Shown: piece after piece, positions 1-4,707 of the stretch
How positions within the stretch are numbered: position 1 is the stretch's first letter
Layout: every line of letters starts with the position of its first letter
NCBI GenBank assembly: GCA_004294195.1
Contig: REAQ01000064.1
Location: forward strand, 1-6,316
Reading direction: 5' to 3'
From: Sphingobacteriales bacterium
GTDB lineage: Bacteria; Bacteroidota; Bacteroidia; Chitinophagales; Chitinophagaceae
DNA length: 6,316 nt
The notes under the pieces: model-generated
Seen by the model: the letters and a program-made list of their open reading frames with translations, nothing else
Database searches by the model: none
Told to the model about the DNA's origin: nothing
Position numbers and translations under genes: made by a program

Positions 1-553
1 GGATGGAGATAAGATTTTTGGCAGCCAGTTTCGCGATGATGTCTTTATCCCGGAGCATACCCGCGTTTTTGGTGATCATGCCTACGGGCTGGTTGAATTC
101 CAGGCAGACCTCCAACAACCTGCGTGTCAGTTTGAATTTTTGTTCTGCGGGCTGGTAGCAATCTGTATTTCCGCTGATGGAAATGGGTTTACATTCCCAA
201 TCTGGCCGCATCAAAAACTTGCGCAAGAGTTGAGGCGCATTTTTTTTGACGATGATCTTCTGTTCAAAATCAATGCCTGCACTGTAGCCAAGGTATTCAT
301 GCGCATTACGCGCATAACAATACACGCATCCATGTTCACAACCTGCATAGGGATTCATCGAATAAAACATCCCTACGTCCGGACTATCTACTTTATTGAC
401 GATGGATTTGGCTTCCTGTTCAATGTATTCGGTAGCCTCATGGGGTACGGACCAGTCGTCAATTCCTTCGATATGTTCTTTAACTACTTCGTTCTTATGG
501 AAACGATTCTTGGTATTGACCTGCGCGCCACGGCCTTTTTGAAATCCTTGCAT
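1..553 (-). CDS. PA0069-family radical SAM protein, 3' end cut by window edge
   Basis: The minus strand reads openly from ATG at 553 to the left edge, giving 184 residues with no stop; the C-terminus lies outside. Residues 72-79 spell CEHGCVYC, the CX3CX2C triad that binds the 4Fe-4S cluster of radical SAM enzymes, followed by YAR. The preceding MNPYAGC and the later SGNTDCYQPAE and LLEVCLEFNQPVGMITKN stretches are typical of the PA0069/Rv2578c branch (COG1533, SplB-like). Such enzymes cleave S-adenosylmethionine to a 5'-deoxyadenosyl radical; the substrate of this branch is unknown to me, although SplB itself repairs spore photoproduct in DNA. The start is 15 nt after the stop of the preceding 2H-like gene and in the same frame, so the two are almost certainly co-transcribed. 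No strong Shine-Dalgarno is seen. Family identification is firm; a DNA-repair role is only suggested by the umuDC neighbourhood. Confidence 0.9.
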   Translation of the reverse strand, partial: MQGFQKGRGAQVNTKNRFHKNEVVKEHIEGIDDWSVPHEATEYIEQEAKSIVNKVDSPDVGMFYSMNPYAGCEHGCVYCYARNAHEYLGYSAGIDFEQKIIVKKNAPQLLRKFLMRPDWECKPISISGNTDCYQPAEQKFKLTRRLLEVCLEFNQPVGMITKNAGMLRDKDIIAKLAAKNLISI

Positions 554-563
554 GATGGGTTTG

Positions 564-576
564 CTGCATTATGCAG
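564..576. repeat. 13-bp perfect palindrome at a gene junction
   Basis: CTGCAT-T-ATGCAG is a perfect inverted repeat with 6-bp arms and a one-base centre. It spans the stop codon of the first 2H-like gene (569-571) and lies 11 bp upstream of the radical SAM start. In RNA the one-base loop could not form as drawn, so a protein-binding site is possible, but chance is equally likely. Confidence 0.4.
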
Positions 577-1165
577 TCTTACTGATAGGGGTTTCAATGA
601 AAAGGGATTGTTGCTGCATAGTGATCGGCAGGGCCTGAAATTCAAAACGCTGGACGATTTGCCAGGGCCTCGAGGCATCGCGCCGTTTGAGCAGGAGCAT
701 ACCATCGGCCATAAACCTGCCGCTGAATTGGCGATGCGCATATTCAAGCCACCCTTTTCCAAACTGCCAGGGTTTCAATTTGCGGGCAACAGAGATCACC
801 GGATCCTGCATGAAATACGGTTTGTGTTCCGCATCTGTTTTCAGCAAACGCTGAATATCCTTGACGGAACGCATCAATGATTTGACGGCATTCTTGGTGG
901 TTACGTTGATATAAATAGTATGGGTGGGAAAGGCTCCAAAATCCTGGAGTTCCACTTTGAAAGGCACAGCACTCATGCCGATGGTTTTCAGTTTATGAAG
1001 AATGCGCTCTTCCATCATTTCCAACTGCGAGAAGGTCAGTAAGGTAAGATGTGGCCTGCTAGGATCTGGTTTGTATTGATACTGTGCCCCGAAATCTTTC
1101 CTAATCTGGTGGATCTTGTGTTCCAGCACTTCCGGAAGGGGGATGACCAATTTATATTCTTGCAT
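569..1165 (-). CDS. 2H phosphoesterase-like protein (2'-5' RNA ligase family), second catalytic His missing
   Basis: This 198-residue protein has the size and layout of the LigT/2'-5' RNA ligase-like 2H phosphoesterases. Active members act on 2',3'-cyclic phosphate or 2'-5' bonds using two HxT/S motifs. The N-terminal beta-strand (EYKLVIPL) leads to the first motif PHLTLLTF, with His39 and Thr41 intact. The second motif should read like PHITLAR but reads PVISVARKL: Val123 replaces His, while Ser125 is kept. The Val codon is GTG, three changes from either His codon, so a sequencing error is unlikely. The C-terminal strands (GMLLLKRR, WQIVQRFEF) fit the family. The start at 1165 is preferred over an upstream in-frame ATG at 1186 because AGGA lies 6 nt before it and because the family normally begins just before the first strand. 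It is the middle gene of a probable leftward operon and a paralogue of the gene before it. Confidence 0.82.
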   Translation of the reverse strand: MQEYKLVIPLPEVLEHKIHQIRKDFGAQYQYKPDPSRPHLTLLTFSQLEMMEERILHKLKTIGMSAVPFKVELQDFGAFPTHTIYINVTTKNAVKSLMRSVKDIQRLLKTDAEHKPYFMQDPVISVARKLKPWQFGKGWLEYAHRQFSGRFMADGMLLLKRRDASRPWQIVQRFEFQALPITMQQQSLFIETPISKTA

Positions 1166-1171
1166 GATATA

Positions 1172-1175
1172 TCCT
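1172..1175 (-). promoter_or_regulatory. Ribosome binding site that decides the start at 1165
   Basis: On the minus strand AGGA stands 6 nt before the ATG at 1165. The alternative in-frame ATG at 1186 has no such site and would add seven residues not expected in the family. Confidence 0.55.
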
Positions 1176-1220
1176 GGGAGAAGCATATGAATCGTTTTTA
1201 GGGGGAGTGATGAGGGTGAG

Positions 1221-1802
1221 TTAAGCTGCAGATTCGCGGAACGGAAATTGACTCACGACCTGCCATCGATCCCCATCTTTTTTAAACAGGATCAATTTGC
1301 GGGCCGTAAATGCCGCATGGAAGATCTGATGGGTGTATTGCATGACCACTTCGGTAGGCGCATCTTCCGGCATGTATCCCAACTTGATGAATGGCTTCTC
1401 AAAAATTCTTTCATCCTGCACAAAATCTTTCAATGACGTCAACAGCCCGGTTAGTTTAGCAAACGGTTTGGCATCCTGCACGCGGATGTACACGATCTGC
1501 GGCGGGATGGCACTGAAATTGTTCAGGACCACCGGAAAGATCACCTGCTGATCACAGATCCTTCGGATCCAGCGCATCAGGGTTTCTTCCATTTCTTCCC
1601 TCGCCGAGAAACAGGCGAGCGTAATGCTTGGCGGCTTTTCTGAAGGCGCCTTGTTCCCGAACATTTCCTGCCATTCCTTGCGCAACTGTTTTACCTGCCT
1701 GCTGACGGGCTCGTCTGCCGGGATGACGAGGCGGTACTGCGGCCGCGCCTCCTGCAAAACAGATGCCCTTTGATGTGCCGTGCTGATCGATTCTTTTTCC
1801 AT
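1221..1802 (-). CDS. Degenerate 2H phosphoesterase-like protein, both catalytic His lost
   Basis: This 193-residue protein aligns along most of its length with the next gene in the operon. Matching blocks are QYRLVIP with EYKLVIP, ITLACFSAREEMEE with LTLLTFSQLEMMEE, NNFSAIPPQIVYIRV with QDFGAFPTHTIYINV, and WQVVSQFPF with WQIVQRFEF. The two look like a tandem duplication that has diverged a long way. The first HxT motif is SIT (Ser59 in place of His, Thr61 kept). The second is PFIKLGY (Phe138 in place of His, Lys140 in place of Thr/Ser). No cyclic phosphodiesterase chemistry of the known kind seems possible, yet the frame is intact and the fold-defining strands are kept, which suggests selection for a binding or structural role. 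It carries about 20 extra N-terminal residues. It is the first gene of the leftward operon, divergent from umuD, and no clear Shine-Dalgarno precedes it. Confidence 0.75.
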   Translation of the reverse strand: MEKESISTAHQRASVLQEARPQYRLVIPADEPVSRQVKQLRKEWQEMFGNKAPSEKPPSITLACFSAREEMEETLMRWIRRICDQQVIFPVVLNNFSAIPPQIVYIRVQDAKPFAKLTGLLTSLKDFVQDERIFEKPFIKLGYMPEDAPTEVVMQYTHQIFHAAFTARKLILFKKDGDRWQVVSQFPFRESAA

Positions 1803-1876
1803 GCTGAAATTATTTTTCCCTGATCATTTCTTTAGCATAAATTTACTAAATAATTTAGTATTTCAAAATATATTTT
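1803..1876. promoter_or_regulatory. Divergent promoter region between the 2H-like operon and umuDC
   Basis: This 74-bp AT-rich gap is the only space available for promoters of both gene groups. On the minus strand TTTG (forward 1864-1867), 18 nt of spacer and TAAATTTA (1838-1845) resemble the Bacteroidota -33 TTTG / -7 TAnnTTTG promoter, with one mismatch in the -7 element. No equally good match is seen on the plus strand; TAATTTAG at 1851-1858 is a weak -7 candidate. The palindrome at 1844-1860 largely fills the spacer of the minus-strand promoter. Confidence 0.45.
1844..1860. promoter_or_regulatory. 17-bp perfect palindrome, likely operator controlling both directions
   Basis: TACTAAAT-A-ATTTAGTA is a perfect inverted repeat with 8-bp arms around a single central base at 1852. 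It ends 16 bp before the umuD start and 42 bp from the start of the divergent 2H-like gene. Its position, symmetry and length are those of a dimeric repressor site. An SOS-type (LexA-like or S24-type) repressor is the natural guess for an umuDC promoter, but no repressor gene lies in this window. The sequence is not the CTG-N10-CAG E. coli LexA box. Confidence 0.65.
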
Positions 1877-2308
1877 ATGGATGGGGAAGTATTTTATGGA
1901 GCGGCCTACAAGGGTAGTAAGCAGTTCCGCCAACAAGAGGTCCGCACGGCCGATGCTACGGGTTTTGGCGCCGCCGCGGATGATTATGCAGAGCGCGGGA
2001 TAGACCTGAATGAGCAGCTGGTGCGCAACAAACCGGCCACTTTTTTTATGCGCGTCCGCGGGGATGCCATGATCGGCGCAGGTATTCATGATGGAGACGT
2101 GGTCATCGTGGACCGAAGCATTAAGGCCAGCAGTGGAAAAGTGATCATCGCTACATTGAATGGTGAGATGCTGATCCGCCGCTTTGAAAAAGGATTTAAC
2201 AAGATCAGGCTGATCCCCGATACCTCAAAACTAGCTCCTATTGAGGTAGATCCCTATGCGGATTTCTCTGTCTGGGGCGTGGTGACCTATGTGATCCATG
2301 CGGTTTAA
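1877..2308 (+). CDS. umuD: UmuD-like polymerase V subunit lacking the Ser-Lys self-cleavage dyad
   Basis: The 143-residue protein aligns without gaps to E. coli UmuD (recalled sequence) from the cleavage site to the catalytic lysine, with an offset of four. The blocks AAADDYAERGIDLNEQLVRN, GIHDGDVVIVDRSI and FSVWGVVTYVIHAV are typical of UmuD. In E. coli, RecA-stimulated self-cleavage at Cys24-Gly25 needs Ser60 and Lys97 and yields UmuD', which joins UmuC to form polymerase V. Here the cleavage site is Thr28-Gly29, the serine position is Ala64 (codon GCC at 2066-2068, in RGDAMI) and the lysine position is Arg101 (CGC at 2177-2179, in MLIRRF). Self-cleavage should therefore be impossible. The start is fixed by an in-frame stop at 1856-1858, and no in-frame ATG lies near Gly29 to give a UmuD'-like product. 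It is followed 9 nt later by umuC. Confidence 0.88.
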   Translation: MDGEVFYGAAYKGSKQFRQQEVRTADATGFGAAADDYAERGIDLNEQLVRNKPATFFMRVRGDAMIGAGIHDGDVVIVDRSIKASSGKVIIATLNGEMLIRRFEKGFNKIRLIPDTSKLAPIEVDPYADFSVWGVVTYVIHAV

Positions 2309-2317
2309 TGAAGGACG

Positions 2318-3601
2318 ATGAAAGCCATTATTGATTGTAACAGTTTTTATTGCTCCTGTGAGCGGCTCTACCGGCCGGATCTATGGAACCAGCCGGTGGT
2401 TGTGCTGAGCAACAATGACGGGTGTATCATTGCACGCAGTGACGAAGCCAAGACCATCGGCCTTAGCATGGCTGCGCCGTATTACCAGCAGCGGGACCTG
2501 ATCGCGAAAAACAAGGTTGCCGTATTCTCCTCCAACTATCATCTCTATGGAGACCTGAGCATGCGCGTAATGGATACCCTGCGGACGATTCTCCCACCAC
2601 AATGTGTGGAAGTGTATTCTGTGGATGAAGCTTTTCTCGATCTCTCCCACCTTCCACCTTCCAGCTTCCACCCCTTCGCGGCAGCACTTCGCCAAACCGT
2701 AGAGATGTGGACAGGCATAAAGGTCTCGGTAGGTGTTGCCCCTACCAAAGTGTTGGCGAAAATGGCGAACCGACTGGCGAAAAAAAACAAAGCCGCATCG
2801 GATTGTGTATGGGTGTTGGATCATCCGGAACACATCGAGGAAGCGTTGTCTCAGTTTGACGTTGGAGATCTATGGGGTATCGGCAGGCGTTATGCAGATA
2901 AACTACGGGACCAGTTCGGGATCACCACGGCCCACCAGCTAAAGCAAATGCCCGAAGCATGGGCGCGCAAACACCTCGGTGGCGTAGTGGGCGTGCGCAT
3001 GATCCGCGAACTAAACGGAACACCATCGATCCCCCTTAAAGATCCGCTGGAGCAGAAGAAGATGATCGCTACTACGCGGATGTTTGGCAAACCCGTGTAT
3101 CGTCTGGAAGAACTCAGGGAAGCCGTGGCCAGCTTCGTTTCCCGCGCGGCCGAAAAACTGCGCCGGCAGGGTTGTGCGGCCTCGCACCTGGATGTGTTTG
3201 TGGTGACCAACGGACAGGCCGGAGAGCAGTATCGCTATGATCCCCGCGCAGACCACCGCTACTTGCAAATGCCGCGGGCCAGTTCCCTTACCCATGAGCT
3301 TATCGGTTATGCCATGCCGTTAGTTGACGATCTGTTTCGGGACGGTCAGAAATACCTCAAGGCTGGGGTCACCCTGAGCATGATCGTGCCGGATAGTGAA
3401 GTGCAGCAGAATCTTTTTACCCCGCAGCAAAATGTGAAAGGGAAGGCATTGATGGAAGCAGTAGACAACCTGAATTTCAGCATGCGCGGAGATGTGGTGA
3501 AATACGTATCCAGCGGCCTCACCCGCAACTGGAAGATGCGCCAGGAGATGCGGAGTCAGCGGTTTACAACAAGATGGGAGGAACTGTTTGAGATCAAGTA
3601 A
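2318..3601 (+). CDS. umuC: UmuC, Y-family translesion DNA polymerase (polymerase V catalytic subunit)
   Basis: This 427-residue protein has the full UmuC length and order. The palm carries Asp6 (IIDCNSFY) and Asp103-Glu104 (YSVDEAF), the metal-binding carboxylates, and Tyr11 at the steric gate position that excludes ribonucleotides. KVSVGVAPTKVLAKMANRLAKK (135-156) is the conserved palm/fingers block and LWGIGRRYADKL (185-196) a helix-hairpin-helix in the thumb. The little finger follows at about 245-355. QQNLF (363-367) matches a sliding-clamp binding motif. The C-terminal 50 residues, ending in W-RSQRFTTRWEELF, fit DUF4113. It copies past damaged DNA at the cost of mutation and normally works with UmuD'2. 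AAGGA (2311-2315) precedes the start at an unusually short distance. Residues about 109-118 are encoded by a heptanucleotide repeat. It appears catalytically intact, unlike its partner UmuD. Confidence 0.97.
   Translation: MKAIIDCNSFYCSCERLYRPDLWNQPVVVLSNNDGCIIARSDEAKTIGLSMAAPYYQQRDLIAKNKVAVFSSNYHLYGDLSMRVMDTLRTILPPQCVEVYSVDEAFLDLSHLPPSSFHPFAAALRQTVEMWTGIKVSVGVAPTKVLAKMANRLAKKNKAASDCVWVLDHPEHIEEALSQFDVGDLWGIGRRYADKLRDQFGITTAHQLKQMPEAWARKHLGGVVGVRMIRELNGTPSIPLKDPLEQKKMIATTRMFGKPVYRLEELREAVASFVSRAAEKLRRQGCAASHLDVFVVTNGQAGEQYRYDPRADHRYLQMPRASSLTHELIGYAMPLVDDLFRDGQKYLKAGVTLSMIVPDSEVQQNLFTPQQNVKGKALMEAVDNLNFSMRGDVVKYVSSGLTRNWKMRQEMRSQRFTTRWEELFEIK
2644..2671 (+). repeat. Four heptanucleotide repeats inside umuC
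   Basis: CTCCCAC, CTTCCAC, CTTCCAG and CTTCCAC lie in tandem. Because seven is not a multiple of three, the copies are read in successive frames and encode the LSHLPPSSFH stretch between the catalytic SVDEAF motif and the next conserved helix. This part of UmuC is variable, and the protein length here is close to that of E. coli UmuC. Confidence 0.7.
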
Positions 3602-3653
3602 GGAGGTTGAGGGGCGCTGCAACCTCCAACCTTCAACCTGCCACCTGTTTTTT
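3602..3653 (+). terminator. Hairpin and T-run after umuC, possible terminator
   Basis: GGAGGTTG (3602-3609) pairs perfectly with CAACCTCC (3620-3627) around a 10-nt loop. A competing pairing joins AGGTTGA (3604-3610) to TCAACCT (3633-3639). Six T residues follow at 3648-3653, 20 nt after the first stem, further away than in a classic intrinsic terminator but 8 nt after the second. The right arms are made from the heptamer repeat. The sequence TAAGGAGGT, which includes the umuC stop, is also a strong anti-Shine-Dalgarno match, but no convincing start lies at the right distance. Confidence 0.45.
3617..3647 (+). repeat. Heptanucleotide repeats downstream of umuC
   Basis: CTGCAAC, CTCCAAC, CTTCAAC and CTGCCAC lie in tandem, followed by a partial CTG. 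They are the same CTTCMAC-type heptamer found inside umuC at 2644-2671, one kilobase upstream and in the same orientation. Confidence 0.7.
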
Positions 3654-3749
3654 CCCCGCCAAATTGCGGTTTTTTTCCATGGATTTAAACAGGAAACTAC
3701 GGATTGGATCGATGGTTACGTAGAGCATATTCGCATAAACAAACCAATT

Positions 3750-4482
3750 ATGCGAGATGAATACAGACACCTGGACCAGCGCGAAGCGTTGAAGGTGGAG
3801 AACGAGGTGATCAAGATGAAACTCATGCTGGAACATGGTGCCGAGTTCTCGGGAAATGAGTCGGCACCACCGCTGAGTCCGGAAACAGAACACCAGTTTT
3901 TACAGTATATCCTTGAAGTGGAACGTAAAGAATCCATGGCAAGGGAAGTGACGGTTTTTGAAATCCTTGGAAGTCCCTCGGAATTTCCTTCAGCAGGATT
4001 GGTGAAAGAAGAGGGGATCAAAGACCTCCTGCAGCGCTTGTTGCACCGGATGAAACAGCATGGTCTAGCACTTACCGTTTATTTATGATGAGTTTCACCC
4101 CGACTATCCTTACGAGAACTCACGGACAGCCGTAAACGAATGTCTGAAGGAGATTTTTTGCTCCCGGGACCTTCAGTGGGTATTTCAGTATGAGCAGATC
4201 CTGCAGTTAAATGCGTATGAGAATTTGTCGATAGACCAATTTCGCAGAACCGTCAATGCATTCAAAAAACGATATCGGAATATTGAGCCCTTGGTGCTGG
4301 ACGTAAGTGACTGTAAGCTGTCAGATGAACACTGCGAAGTAACTGGTAGGTTTGAAGTGTGTTTTAGTACGGAGGATGAGCATCTGCTGAAAACGGGAAC
4401 CTGGAAGGTGGCCTATCACTATTGGAAAGAGATGGATATCTGGATGATCTATGAGGTTTACCTGGAAGGAATAGAATTCTAA
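3750..4482 (+). pseudogene. Broken gene for a hypothetical Bacteroidota protein, frame split near 4069-4088
   Basis: Two protein-like reading frames abut. The first starts at ATG 3750 (MRDEYRHLDQREALKVENEV) and stops at 4086-4088 after 112 residues. It is helical and charged, with LEHGAEF and a VFEILGSP stretch. The second is open from 4069 to the stop at 4480-4482 (about 137 residues) in the +1 frame. It begins FIYDEFHPDYPYENSRTAV, has no ATG near its beginning, and ends in beta-rich sequence (TGTWKVAYHYWKEMDIWMI) like an NTF2/SnoaL-type domain. From memory, a Bacteroidota hypothetical family has both halves in one chain, with a further 40 or so residues between HG-ALDV and F-YEEFHP. If so, the frame was broken by a deletion rather than a single-base slip. 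This cannot be settled from the sequence alone. The function is unknown. A start earlier than 3750 would read through the repeat and hairpin region, which does not look like coding sequence. Confidence 0.65.
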
Positions 4483-4520
4483 GACGGCATTTAGGTTGAA
4501 GAGATGTCTTTTATCTTTTT
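4481..4520 (+). terminator. Weak hairpin with T-rich tail after the broken gene
   Basis: AAGAC (4481-4485), extended by CAT after a two-base bulge, can pair with ATGTCTT (4504-4510), and the T-rich stretch TTATCTTTTT follows. The stem is short and bulged, so this is a tentative call. Confidence 0.25.
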
Positions 4521-4592
4521 GGCGATCCGTTTCTGTTCCCTGTATCCTTCAATGGAAAGGCTGATGGTTAATATGATCAGTAGTGTCAACAT
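4491..4592 (-). CDS. Possible 33-residue membrane peptide
   Basis: The minus strand holds ATG at 4592 and TAA at 4491-4493. The peptide begins with about 13 hydrophobic residues (MLTLLIILTISLS), followed by a basic, amphipathic tail (EGYREQKRIAKKIKDISST). This is the layout of many single-pass small membrane proteins with a positively charged cytoplasmic end. No strong Shine-Dalgarno precedes it; AAAAAGACAAAC lies directly upstream. The reading frame stays open upstream of the ATG for a further 17 or so codons without another ATG, so coding is not proven. No relative is recognised. It would converge with the broken gene to its left and diverge from the epimerase gene to its right. Confidence 0.3.
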   Translation of the reverse strand: MLTLLIILTISLSIEGYREQKRIAKKIKDISST

Positions 4593-4707
4593 GTTTGTCT
4601 TTTTTGGGGTATCCGTATAGGTATGACTGAATAATGAGGAAAAGGGTTACTAAAGGAATGTTATCAATGTTTTGAAATGCGGTAATTTGTTGATCCAAAA
4701 CATTAAT

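Noticed and set aside
567..569. ATG overlapping the stop of the 2H-like gene (TAATG) as a coupled start of the radical SAM gene
   Set aside because: The frame from this ATG stops after about 24 codons; the radical SAM frame starts at the ATG at 553.
484..762. Minus-strand frame of 92 codons across the junction of the 2H-like and radical SAM genes
   Set aside because: It is out of frame with both recognised genes and its translation has no recognisable features.
140..880. A long open frame on the plus strand (246 codons)
   Set aside because: It lies opposite the radical SAM gene and the first 2H-like gene, both of which have clear family motifs on the minus strand; its own translation shows no family features.
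2381..2833. Minus-strand open frames inside umuC
   Set aside because: They are shadows of a strongly recognised gene and have no protein family features.
2644..3647. CRISPR-like array from the repeated heptamers
   Set aside because: The units are 7 bp in direct tandem with no spacers, and no cas genes are present.
3679..3723. Short open frame MDLNRKLRIGSMVT after umuC
   Set aside because: It is only 14 residues, has no ribosome binding site and resembles nothing I can identify with confidence; it could be a remnant but cannot be supported.
3588..3749. Upstream start at 3588 for the frame that ends at 4088
   Set aside because: It would overlap the end of umuC and read through the hairpin and heptamer repeats, giving low-complexity, non-protein-like sequence. 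ATG 3750 begins the plausible protein.
4225..4482. Separate small gene starting at TTG 4225
   Set aside because: The frame is open and protein-like from 4069, well before this codon, so it is the tail of the broken gene.
4647..4653. TACTAAA half-site upstream of the epimerase, matching one arm of the palindrome at 1844-1860
   Set aside because: Only a 7-base half is present with no second arm, which is expected by chance in AT-rich DNA.
4672..4707. TTG start giving the epimerase 12 extra residues
   Set aside because: The extra residues do not match the family's N-terminus; ATG 4708 fits better.
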